Assembly: GCA_963921215.1 (NCBI GenBank)
Contig: OY992503.1
Span: forward strand, 13,454,001 to 13,518,000
DNA length: 64,000 nt
Source of the DNA: Scoparia ambigualis
Lineage: Eukaryota; Arthropoda; Insecta; Lepidoptera; Crambidae
Direction: 5' to 3'
The position numbers were made by a program, and so were the translations under genes. Below are positions 42,005-52,767 of the stretch, in pieces. The notes below the pieces were generated by a model. The model was not told the DNA's origin and ran no database searches. It saw only the letters and a program-made list of their open reading frames with translations. Each line of letters starts with the position of its first letter. The first letter of the stretch is position 1.

Positions 42005-42106
42005 TTATTAAATAATTACTTTAATAAATAGTTACGTAAATTAATAAGTACAAAAATAATTATTCTTAACGTAACGTAAAGTAATAAGAAAAGTTCAAAG
42101 TCAGTT

Positions 42107-44109
42107 TCACATAATATTATTATGATTTGCGGTCGGTGTGACTACTTCACCAAGAGATTTACACGGAATGGAAATCGACACTGATCGCGGGGGCTTAGGA
42201 GGCACCGTGCCTTTGTTTACACTTAGAACGCCCATGCTCACGGATTTTTGCAATTCACTACACTCGGGTTGCACTTGATGCTCACTAGGCACACACGGTA
42301 GACCGACGTTCACCGGGGTCGACCCCCCGGGAGCTGCTGCTGCTGGGTATCTCGAAATTCTTGCTTGCCGACACCTTTTCCTTCTTACTCGAAGAACTAC
42401 TGATACAATTACGATTAATAGTAGAATCGCAACTATGAGGTAGCTGATTGAGTACTGATGGATGTCGTGAATGCTGAGATCTGATGTTGATTCTCTCTTT
42501 AAGGTGCTTATCTCATCCATTATCTGATGGTAATCTTGCTGGTGGTTCTCTGTAGTAAAATCGTAAGCTGCCGCAGAAGTGTTGATGAGGGTATTTAAAA
42601 TGGATATCTTTGAGGCTCAATATCTGGTTGCATGTTTACCCTTTTTACAAAGTCGTTGTGAGCGTAAATCGTAAATGAATCTGCCTTAAGAGTGCAACCT
42701 TGGCCTATATTAAGTAGGCCATTGTCCTTTAGAGTACTGACTGACATACCGCTAGGACAGAAAGTGCGAACGCTGCATTCATTGCAACACGAATGCATCC
42801 AGACATTCTGTCTGTGTAACTTGATCCACCTATTGTTACAAGGCGTTTGCTCGTAAGTGCAGGGCGATGTTTTCGTTCCCGCATTTATTAAATTTAGATC
42901 GCATATGTTTTGTTTAAGATTAAAATCGTAGGTAGGTTTATCTAAGGTACATAAGATTTTTTCTTCAGATGCATGAAGACAAGCTTGTAGGTCGTTGTCA
43001 GTTAAAAATATAACTGTGTCCTTTTTTAAATTAAAGGCTAGCTAAGGGAAGGTAGGTACAGTTAGGTAAGATATTCCTGCTTTATTACGTGGAATGGTAA
43101 TAATTTGATCGAACTCGTATATGTCGTTGTTGACGAGTGGGACCTTTATTTCTATGATGAGGTAGTACTTGTATACTTTTGCGAACACCTTAAGTAGCTT
43201 ATATAGATCTAGAATATTTTCGGTCTTTACGGGCACCTTTAAATCATCATGTAGCTGACCTAATATAAAATTAATTTGTTGCTGTAATTGCTCGCTTGAA
43301 AACAGGTGCGTATCGATGCGGCCATGAGTGATGTCTGTGTCCGTATCTATAAGAGACGACTGCATGCGTTTCAAATCTTTAAGTATAATACTCGCCGTTA
43401 AAGCTGATGACGTAATGTAGAGACCGTTGTCGACGTCATTACGTAATTGATTTAAATCTGTAGATATTTCTTTAAACTGGCTATAAAATAGTGAAAACTG
43501 TGTGCTCATTATTTGTTCGTTGTGCTGTATAATGTTGTATTCTGCTTCGATTATTACTGTCTGATTTTTAATTAGTTGTTTGAGATGGTTTTCGTTGTAG
43601 CTAATCTTTTCAATATCTTTGGCGTATTGCAGAGCGAAGTTGTCATCTAAGACACCGAATAAGTAGTTAGCCACGGACCCAACACCATTTATTAATCCTC
43701 TTTTTTGGCGGTTGCGAGTAAGACCTTGTAGTAACCGATTATTATGTTCTATCTCAGTTAATTCGTGTGATAGTTGATTTGTAATGCTCATATATTGTGA
43801 ATTCGATTTTACAGCCATGCCTTTTAAATGTCTTACGTAAGTATCTATGTCTGATATAGCTTGCCAGTAGCCTGAAAGGTTGTAGTAAACTACCAGCCTC
43901 CACTCATCTCGAAGATACTGCATATTAGAAATCGTATCAAAGTAAAGCGCTCTATTGTCGTTAAAATTTAATGCTGTCGTATTGACGTTAATATTATTTT
44001 GTAAGGATGGAGATATCAGCATTGTAAATAGAAGAATTGCTAGCGAAATGCAGTTTGTGAAAGTGTATTTTTTCCTTCTACTTGCTTTTCTCTCTGTGCC
44101 TACATCCAT
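42107..44109 (-). pseudogene. BEL env-like gene, minus copy
   Basis: Same envelope-like protein as in the plus copy, read in blocks 44109-43042, 42798-42595 and 42520-42107. Features: hydrophobic N-terminal anchor, furin-type NRQKR with a downstream glycine-rich hydrophobic segment, Cys-rich region and a C-terminal membrane anchor (SYLIVAILLLIVIVSVVL) with an Arg-rich tail. It is broken by a TAC-to-TAG stop after PTFP and by frame changes near 42600. It ends in a few extra codons because the plus-copy stop codon belongs to the LINE-F junction. Confidence 0.87.
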
Positions 44110-45440
44110 TTAAGGTCGTTGCTCGGATAGTTTCGCAGTATTGTCCTTAGCTGTATCAATAGGGTTAGGAAGTAGTATAAGCTTAGTTCTAGGACGCTTT
44201 AAAACGTTGCTTTCAGTTTTGACGGATACGACTCTGACATATCCATCTTTTCCAGGGTGTAACTCTTGAACTCTTCCAAGCGCCCACTTATGTGGAGGTA
44301 AGTTTTCTTCCTTTATTAGGACAATTTCATTAACTTCCAAGTTTTTTGTTGGTTTTGTCCATTTAGACCGTACCTGAAGCTGCTGAAGATAGTCGGATGA
44401 CCAAAGCTTCCATAACTGTTTATTCATGAGCTGTAGTAATTGCCAACGTCCAGGTAAGTTAACATTGTCAGGGTCAGCCTGAGGTCTTGACATTAAAGAG
44501 TCGCCGATTAAGAAGTGGCCTGGAGTTAGGTACGCATCCTCTGGATTTTCTGTCAATGGGAATAGAGGCCGAGAGTTGAGACAAGCCTCGATCTGCTGGA
44601 TTAAGGTCGATAACTCCTCATAAGTGAGTCTCTGCTCACCTAGGACTCGTTTGAAATGACGCTTAAAGCTCTTTACAGCGGCTTCCCACAAACCGCCTGC
44701 GCTCGGCCAAGCTGCCAACGACCACTCGATATTCATATCATTGATGTTGCTAAATAAATCTTTATTTAACGTTCGTAGAATTTCTTTGTATTCCTTTGTT
44801 AAAGTTTGTGCCATTGTCACTATACATATGGCGGGGAGTTTCTCGCCGGGCATAGAAACGGCGGAACGCTACTAAAAACGCTGGAGTTGATAGGTCTGAC
44901 ACCAATTCTAAGTGAACAGCTTTCGTCGCAAAGCAGACGAACACAGCCACATAACCCTTATAGGTCTTTACTCCCCTACCCCTGCTCAGTTTTAGATCCA
45001 AGTATCCGCTGAAATCGACCCCAGTTTCTGTGAAGGGGCGGGAGGGGGTAACCCTAGCTCTGGGAAGATCAGCCATTATTTGATGGTGTTTTTCAGAGCT
45101 GTAGCGTCGGCATTTGACGCATAGCCTAAGCTGGCGCTTAACGGATCGCATACAGGTTACAATAAAATACTTCTCTACTTATGACAAGGTCAAGCGTGGT
45201 CCACCATGCAGTGTGGTTATATGCGCTTGATTGATAATTAAGTCAGTAAGACGGCCGTGATTAGATAGTATTATAGGGTGTTTAGATGTGCTACTTATGC
45301 TCGAATGTGTAAGGCGCCCTCCATCTCTCAAAATTCCGTTATTATCTAAATACGGATTTAAGCTCGCTATTTTGCTGTTTGACTGTACATGACCTTTGTT
45401 TTTAATATTTTCTAAATCGCATTTAAAATCATTTGCTTGA
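44110..45440 (-). pseudogene. BEL integrase, minus copy
   Basis: Zinc-binding N-terminus (HITTLHGG then CVKCRR) before a TAA stop, then the catalytic core with GVDFSG, SDNGTN and the Glu in GGLWEAAVKSFK (DDE triad). A frame change separates the blocks 45151-44762 and 44853-44110. The C-terminal domain ends about where env begins (44109). All catalytic residues are still recognisable. Confidence 0.87.
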
Positions 45441-45445
45441 ATGTA

Positions 45446-47594
45446 CTATAAGATTAATTGATACGCTTTGTTTATTTCGTCAGCTGATAAGAATGTCTCA
45501 TATTCAACAGGTCGGTGTTGTAGCGCGGCGGTGAAACGTGATACCCATGCCACTATCTTTACGGCACGAGTGATGGAGCTATTGTTTATTAATATTTCAA
45601 TTATGAATGACGAACTTAATTCTTGTAAGGCTACGTTTACATTGACCCGTTTTGCTTCTAAGTTAGGCGCTTCGTAAATGCTGTTTTCAATTTTGTTAGG
45701 ATTGAAATAATGTAACCATTCCGGCCCGCTCCACCACAATGAGTTACTTCGTAGCTTAGTCCCAGTTAGTCCACGGGTGGCACAGTCAGCTGCGTTTTCT
45801 TCAGAGCGGACATGGTTCCAATTTAAAGCTGGTATTACTTCAGTGATCTGCTGAACTCGAATTGCAACAAATTGCTTCCATCGAGCTACAACACCATGTA
45901 GCCATCCCAGTACGACCATGGAATCTGTCCAGGCATAAACTTGGAGTTCTGGCTTTCCTAAAGATGTTTTAATAAGCTTCGTTAGTTGAGCTAAAAGTAG
46001 AGCTCCACTGAGCTCTAATCGTGGAAGTGAGACTTTCTTATTTATTGGAGCTAATTTAGTTTTTGCTGCAACAAGTCGTGATGTGCACTTGCCTTTATTG
46101 TCGCTTGCTACTAGATAGACTACGCAGGCGTATGCCTTTTCCGATGCATCGCAGTAGCCGTGTAGTTGGAATTCGCGCTGCGTATTACCTAAGTGTCTAG
46201 GTATATTGAATTGACTTACATTTTGTAGGTTAAGCTGAAGCTCAGTCCATTCCTTTTTTATTTTTTCTGGAATCTCGTCATCCCAGCCTAATCCAGAGGA
46301 CCATGTTTTTTGAAAAATGATCTTAGATCGGACTGTTAGTGGCGAGAGCCAGCCTAACGGGTCGAATATTTTTGATATTAAAGATAGTAGCTGTCGTTTC
46401 GTATTACAGTGGCTACACAGGTCTGTTTTGTTTGTAAATACAAATGAATCGGACGATGGTACCCATCGGAGCCCCAAGGTTTTACGGGACTCTGAGCATT
46501 TAGAGTCAAACGGTTTGGCAAGTTGTTCGGAAGACAAGTCTTTCAGGGTCATTTGCCGACCATTTCCGTAAATTAATTCCTGCGCCTTTTAAAATTTCGA
46601 TTAGCTGGATCTGTAATTCCTTTGTAGCTTCTAATGTGTTGCGCCGCTAAGTACGTCATCCGTATAAAAGCTTTTTTCTAAAGCTGCAGCTGCATGGGGG
46701 TATTTGGTGGCATCATCTTTCGCTAGCTGTCTTAGAGTACGTATGGCTAGGTATGGAGCTGCTTTGATTCCGTAGGTAACCGTAGTGAGAACAAATTCTT
46801 GCAGCGGTTCATACGCGCTGTTTTTCCAGATGATTGGCTGAAGGTGCTGATGGTCGTCTGTGACCTGGATCTGACGGAACATTTTCTCTGTCCACAGTAA
46901 TGACGTATTTGTATTGCCTCCAAGTTAATAATAACGTTTGCAGGTCATGCTGTAAGTTTGGACCACACTCCATTATGTCATTGAGGCTGAGTCCAGAGCT
47001 GGTTTTTGACGAGGCATTAAATACTACTCTAAGCTTGGTCGTAGTAAAGTCGTGCTTTATGACACCGTGATGTGGTAAAAAACATTGAAGACTATGACTT
47101 TCGCTGCTTGCCCTCATGTGACCTAACCGCTGATATTCGGTTATAAATTGCTTATAACTTTCTGAATACGTTTTATTTTTAGTCATTTTGTTTTCCAGCT
47201 GCTTTAATTGTGCTGTCACCTTTGCTTTAGAAGTTTCCAGTTTTTCTAAATAGTTTTCTTTCAAAGGTAGTGAAACTTCGTATCTACCATCAGCAAGCCG
47301 CTTTGTGGTAGCAACATAGTTCTCTTCGCAATATTGTTCTTCTTTTGTGAGCTCGGATGCTGTGTTAGGAATCTCTTCCATTTCCCAATATTTCGCTATC
47401 TCTTCTAGGTTATTGATGACGACGCTGCAGTTAAAGGTTTTCACGTTGCCCGATAAGATCCAGTCTAATTTGGTTTGCTGAGCTATCGGTGCGCTGTCCT
47501 CACCCTTTACTAGTCCGCTCATGATAACATCGGAGTAAACACATACATAAAAATATGTCGATAGGCTTCGAAACATTGTATTCAATGGCAACAT
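45446..47594 (-). pseudogene. BEL protease remnant, reverse transcriptase and RNase H, minus copy
   Basis: 47594-46809: end of a protease-like region (DSAPIAQQTKLDWILSG) and reverse transcriptase start (LPHHGVIKHD, LRVVFNASSKTSSGLSLND). After a frameshift, 46882-46631 carries MFRQIQV and the catalytic YTDD (46666-46655, SFYTDDVLSG). 46552-45446 carries the connection and RNase H (GYCDASEKAYACVVY, SLPRLELSGALL, AWTDSMVVLGWL). At least two frameshifts break the polyprotein. Confidence 0.87.
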
Positions 47595-49239
47595 AAGGTT
47601 TGTTGCTCAACGATTTAGATATCGGTGGTGATAGCATGACTTTCGGCTTTGACTCGTCAACATACATCGCTGATGTCGAGTGCGATGACCCGACACATCC
47701 GTCATGTAGCTTCGTATGATGCTCGTTATTGCACTCTTTGCATCTTTTATTCGAAATGCATTTATCGCTAGAATGTTTAAATAAACAGTTTTGACAAAAT
47801 TTCAATTTCGCAACTGTTCTTAATTTCGCTTCCGCTGTCATATTGCTAAATTTGTGGCATCTATAGAGCTCGTGATCAAAGTTACATTTTAATGTAGAAG
47901 TAATCGCTGCTTGGTATCCTTTATAAGGCAACCTATTGTAGGATTATCTATATGTAGGTTGGTTTCTAGGCTGATAGTACGCTGGAGCTAAGTTGGATGA
48001 TCTCTTTCTCGCTTATGCATGGGTTCGAGAGCAATGAACTTACTCTCGAGAAAAGTCATAAATTCTTCCAAGGAGGCTAAATCTCTTGGAGACTTACGTG
48101 CTTCTTTATATGCGCTGTACGTGTCGCTGTCTAACTTTTTTGTTAAAAGATGCACCAGTATCGGATCCCACGTATTGGTGTCCACGCCAAGGTTATGAAT
48201 AGCATGGATACACTCTGTTGTGGTATCATAGAGTCGTTTGATTTCGAATGACGTCTGCTTACTAATGCTAGGCTGGTTTAAAAGTGTTTCTATTTGCGTA
48301 GTGAATAGAACTTGTGGGTTATTATAACGATGGGTTAAGATGTCCCATGCAACGTCATAATTGTCGGCTGAGATATGTAAATGCTGAATTAAGCGCTCTG
48401 CTTCGCCCTTTACTCTACCCTTAAGGTGCTGCATTTTTTGAGCTTTTGATAAAAATGTATTGTTATGTATAGACTCGGTGAACAAATCAAAAAAGGTAGG
48501 CCAATGACTATATTTACCAGTGAAGGTTGGTATTTGTAAGATTGGAGTAGATTGCTGAATATGTGCGGTAGCGCAAAGCTTTTGATACAGATCCTTTTTT
48601 GTTTGTTTAAACATCGATTCGTATTCTAGAAAATCATTTTGGTAAATTTCATCTTCTCCTTCTAAAATGTTATCTATTTCTAGGTGTTGGTTGTCGATGC
48701 TCTGCCATCTCGATTGGATGTTGCGCAATTCATCTTCAAGTTCCCACTTATCAGTAATTTCACTCACCTTGATGTTCCATATCAGTCAGTCGGCTAAACG
48801 TTCGGAAATTCGCCCTTTGGAAGGAAAAAAGGTCGTCAATTTTGGACGACATGTCTGTCTGTGTCATTTTCATTGTACCTTTACCTGAACCTGACCCTGA
48901 CCCTACCGGCTCTATAGCTATAAGTTGCTGTCTTAATTCGTTATAGTAATTTTTCGTTCTCTCATAAACTGACTCTAAAAAGTACCTTTGTTCTTTATTC
49001 TCTATGGTTTCTAGTTGCTCGTTGTTACTAACGAACTCTTCCCATAAGTTGTTTAAAGAGGTTAATCGTAAATTTAAATACGCAGCAGTTTTACGATATG
49101 CTGGATCCTTTTTGAAGTTGGATCCAATGCGCTGGAGCTCAGTGACAAGTTCACCTTGACGGGTGAAAAATACTTCGTAGTTCGACATAATCGCTGGATA
49201 AGCAAGTAAAATATGAACGATCTTACTTGAATACTGCAC
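47500..49239 (-). pseudogene. BEL gag, minus copy
   Basis: Three overlapping frames. 49239-48760 is the N-terminal coiled region (VTELQRIGSNFKKDPAYRKT). 48767-47988 is the conserved BEL gag core (LQIPTFTGKYSHWPTFFDLF, HLKGRVKGEAERLIQ). 47931-47500 is a zinc-knuckle region (CQNCLFKHSSDKC then CKECNNEHHTKLH). The frame changes are near 48765 and 47960. Packaging protein of the virus-like particle. Confidence 0.85.
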
Positions 49240-49459
49240 GGCGAGTCTCCTGACTCACACAAAGAAGCTGGGTGTCGCTGTCGCTGTTGACTTTACCAAC
49301 CCACAGGATCGCTGCAGTGCTGCTTATAGTCACTTAAGTTTGGGTTGATACAGATACGTGGAAGTGCTTGGATATAGACACGTGTATAAAAAATTCAAAG
49401 TTTTTAAGCTAGTTCACGGAACACAAGACACTCGCGTGAGCGGTCCTGCTTGTCCGAAA

Positions 49460-49472
49460 GCTTGAAGGACCA
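49460..49472 (-). promoter_or_regulatory. Putative primer-binding site of the BEL minus copy
   Basis: Eight nt inside the 5-prime LTR, the minus strand reads TGGTCCTTCAAGC. It starts with TGG, as expected for pairing to a tRNA CCA end. The tRNA was not identified. Confidence 0.6.
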
Positions 49473-49480
49473 AAAAATAA

Positions 49481-49695
49481 TGTAATGTTAGTAACCACAC
49501 ACTAATAAACGCTAAGGGATGCTGAAGGGTGGTGACTCCGAAGAGAGCTAAAACAACCAAACCCGACGAGTGACGAATATACACTGAATTTATTGCTTCC
49601 ACTAAATTGCACAATTAAAAGGTAATTAGCGAAGTAATGCTTAGACTAGCTTATTATATCTAGGTCAATATAAATATGTGCGGCTAGCCCGTACA
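49481..49695 (-). repeat. BEL LTR, 215 bp (5-prime LTR of the minus copy)
   Basis: TGTACGGG ... ACATTACA on the minus strand, same length as the plus LTR at 41790-42004. Its outer edge abuts LINE-D sequence at 49696. Confidence 0.92.
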
Positions 49696-50625
49696 TAAAC
49701 AGTCTTTTGAATCTATAGGTTTAGATTTAAATTTTGAAAAATGCGAAATTTTTCTTACAGACCAAACCAACCTCTCTACGATACTTCCAAAATTCCAAAT
49801 TCTGGCCCCAGAAATAAAAGTAATACAATCAAATCAGCTTCACCTGCTAGGTTCTCCTATTTTGGAAAAAAGTTTTGCATCCTTTGTAGAATCAAAAAAA
49901 TAAAATTTTGAGGACATGTCTGACCGGTTTTTCAAAATTAATTTACATTCAGCGTATACAATCATCCGGTATTGTTGTTTTGGCCCTAAATTTGAAAATT
50001 TTCTGCGCTTCTCATTTTTATGGCGACACCCTCTTTTGATTAAGAAAATTGACGATATGATTCGAGCGACCCTAACTTCAGTTTTAAATGTGGCCTTGGA
50101 CGACCGAGCTTGGCTACAAGCCTCTCTCCACATCCGTTTTGGTGGGCTCGGCGTCCGCAAAATTTCCAGTATAGCCTTACCTGTTTTCCTGTCCTTGGTC
50201 CACAGCACTGACAAGCTAACTAGGAGTATTCTTGCTGCTTCTCTGGTTGACTTCAAGGTGCCGTGCCTGACCGATGCTGTGGAAGCCTGGAAAATAACTT
50301 GCCGAGACACAGTTCTGCCCGTCAACCCATCCTCTCAGAGACAGTGGGACGAGCCGCTTTGCAAGTTGGTACGGAATAATTTAATCAATACGTACACCAA
50401 TACTGCAGAGCGTGCTCGCCCAGTTGCTGTGGGAGAGTGGGAATCGGGTCTTTGGCTTCAGGCACTTTCGTCTTCCAACATAGGGACTATGTTGGAAGAC
50501 TGTACGTTTCGGCTCGCTACCTGTCTTCGCCTAGGTACTTCCAGCGGGGCTCCACATCTTTGTCCTTGCGGAGAAGCAGTCGACTGCCTCGGACACCATG
50601 GTCTTGTAACTTCTCCACCTAACCT
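49696..50625 (+). pseudogene. LINE-D middle piece (RT thumb, linker, CCHC)
   Basis: Starts in the LINE frame immediately outside the BEL LTR: SFESIGLDLNFEKCEIFL, then LAPEIKVIQSNQLHLLGSPI, one in-frame TAA (near 49900), RFGGLGVRKISSIALPVFL, and FRLATCLRLG followed by a Cys/His cluster (CPCGEAVDCLGHHGL). Homology ends near 50612. It takes up the protein exactly where the minus-strand piece 28241-29307 stops, and stops before the part seen at 26748-27140. The Cys/His cluster before a restriction-like endonuclease is typical of R2-type LINEs. Confidence 0.8.
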
Positions 50626-52172
50626 AACTCCTCTACCTTATAATACATACACACATCATCGCCGCCTTTACCTTAGCTTAACTTATTATCTAATTCTTAA
50701 AACTATTTAACCTAATTTATCTACAATCTAATGGTTGTGTCTGGAGGTTTTGTAGAGTGCGCAGTGTTTGTATGATAATGGAACCTTAGCATAGCTTAAT
50801 TCTATTTGCGGTGAATTTCAGTCAAGCAATGTAATATTATAATAAATACTATTTTGGCCAGATCGTCTAGTGAACCTTCCGTTGTTAACCGTATTTAAGT
50901 AACTCAAGTTCTTTTCGTGAAAGTTTAGTAATTGGCTTAACCCTGTGTTAATTTATTTTCTCCTGACCTAATTACCTATCAGTCAATAACTAATATCCTA
51001 GATATGTGTAGCCTAGCAATGACTCCGTCTGAACTGTGACCTAAATCCTTCACAGCAGCTGCGGGGAGGATTTGTTAACCACTCAAAGATAATCAGATGA
51101 TAGCTTAGCTTGCAGGAATTATTTATTTATTAACAATAGCATGATACATAAAAAGTCTTGTGCAATTTACATAAAAGTCTTGTGGAAATATATGACATAT
51201 TAGAGGATTCTGGTAATTTAATAGCCCCGCCCCGCTAGAAGCATGCTGAACGGCTCATTGTTTAATATCAGCTCTGACCAGATTGACTTTAACATTAATT
51301 AGCCTGTGGCTTTAATTCTTTTAAACTGAGAATTTACCTCTTTCCTCAAAATTTAATTTCATCTTACATATGAAAGTTATTATTTACTAGTTTCTATATT
51401 CAATTATTTCTTTATGAATCAAAGAGTTTATCTTAGGGCTTGCTATCATCCAAATATCCTTTTCACATTAAGAACTTAATTATTCAATGCAATAACTTAT
51501 GTCTTATGATATCACTTATCGAACAGAGGTGGGAAGCCAGCATTCAACAGGACCCACTTATTTCTCTGATTATTGTGTCTATTATAAAGAGATCACAATG
51601 TAACATTATTAACTGACTGCCCTTTTGTCTTATTAGAAAATTAATATTCAATTCTATAAAGGGTGGATAATTTATCCAAAGCCCACTTCAGGCAGTGGCT
51701 AAAATAGAATGCTATTAATAAAGGTAAAATTACTTTTATTTACTCTTAGTATTTATTATACAGATCTTATAAAGTACCAATATAACTACATTGTATTGGC
51801 TGCCTCGGCAGATTATCACATCTCATGTTTATTGAAAAATGTTTGATTTATTCAATATCCCTAACTTTTAGGACGTGAACTTAAGTTAATTATTTTCCCA
51901 TTAACTTCTACCCCTATCTCTCAGACTGAGTGACTATTTAATAGCCTACTAAATCATAGTTAGTATATTTTTAGTAGGTAGTAAATCAGGTAATTATCCC
52001 TGATAATAATTGAATCAATTATATTTAGAAGTTATCCTTTACTCACTTTAATAGGTATAAAGCAACCTGTACTAGGTATTAGTCTGATTGATTTAGATTG
52101 TTCCCATCAAATATTTCTATGTTTCATATTATTAGAAGTAAGTACATAACATGTAAGGTCTTTGACCATTAA
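50626..52172. other. AT-rich stretch, no gene seen
   Basis: No convincing coding segment. There is a pair AAAAGTCTTGTGCAATTTAC / AAAAGTCTTGTGGAAATATA at about 51150-51195 and many short A/T runs. Possibly degenerate transposon sequence. Confidence 0.4.
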
Positions 52173-52436
52173 CTAAGGTAAAGGCGGCGATGATGTACTT
52201 AATATTTCAGGACAATTAGAACGCCACTTTCGCAAATGAAACTGACCTTCTTTTAATTCACTAAAACCACCCTGTATAATGTGTATAAGAGTAGATTTCG
52301 ATTGATGGCCACTCAAGTAATCGTCGATATAGAAATCATGTAGTATAGTTTCACGTACCAATGGATCGACACATTCCTGACCCAACTGCACAAGACAACG
52401 AGTAGTAGTAGTAATCGGATTATATTTATTATGCAA
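52173..52436 (-). pseudogene. BEL/Pao reverse transcriptase fragment (second family)
   Basis: Short minus-strand frame with RCLVQLGQECVDPLVRETIL, HDFYIDDYLSG (catalytic YIDD) and LKEGQFHLRKW. Typical Pao-type palm and thumb start, different in sequence from the BEL copies at 29-50 kb. No LTR was recognised. It ends about 100 bp upstream of the esterase-3 TATA box. Confidence 0.8.
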
Positions 52437-52533
52437 CTAATTATACGTAAACAACATAATCACAGGACACATTCAACCAGTCATCGTGAGTAGTCGATTA
52501 AGAAAATTTGCAATATCATCCTAATTGAAGTTT

Positions 52534-52566
52534 ATAAAAACATACGCACGCGTTGATGATTCAGTT
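52534..52566 (+). promoter_or_regulatory. Core promoter of esterase 3
   Basis: TATAAAAA at 52534-52541 and initiator-like TCAGTT at 52561-52566, preceded by GTTGATGA as in the other paralogues. The putative leader is about 12 nt. The distance from TATA to initiator is shorter (about 29 nt to the A) than in esterases 1 and 2. Confidence 0.5.
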
Positions 52567-52575
52567 CCAGTGAAA

Positions 52576-52767
52576 ATGTTGCAGAGGTCAGCAGCGGTGG
52601 TATGGTTTGCGGTGCTGTGCGGCGCAGCGCGCGGCGAGGGGAGCGGGGCGCGGCTGGTGTACACCTCGCAGGGGCCCGTGCGCGGGTACAAAGACCCCGC
52701 GGGGGACATCTACACCTTCTACGGGATACCTTACGCCACGGCGCCCACCGGGTCAGACAGATACAAG
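52576..52767 (+). CDS. Carboxylesterase 3, first exon only
   Basis: 192 bp, 64 codons, the same length as exon 1 of esterase 2. It encodes a signal peptide (MLQRSAAVVWFAVLCGAARG) and the N-terminal strand region (VYTSQGPVRGYKDPAGDIYT, FYGIPYATAPTGSDRYK), followed by a good GT donor (AAG/GTAATA). No exon 2 is found in the remaining 11.2 kb. The gene either continues beyond the window with a long transposon-filled intron or is an orphan exon. No disabling change within the exon. Confidence 0.85.

Larger units (their letters stand above)
42005..49695 (-). mobile_element. BEL/Pao env-bearing element, minus copy, 3-prime LTR missing
   Basis: Order on the minus strand: 5-prime LTR (49695-49481), primer-binding site, gag, protease remnant, reverse transcriptase, RNase H, integrase, env, and about 75 nt of 3-prime UTR homologous to the plus copy. 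About 40 nt of unmatched sequence then abut the 3-prime LTR of the plus copy at 42004. Several frameshifts and stops in pol and env make it non-functional. The family corresponds to semotivirus-like retroelements with an envelope gene. Confidence 0.9.
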
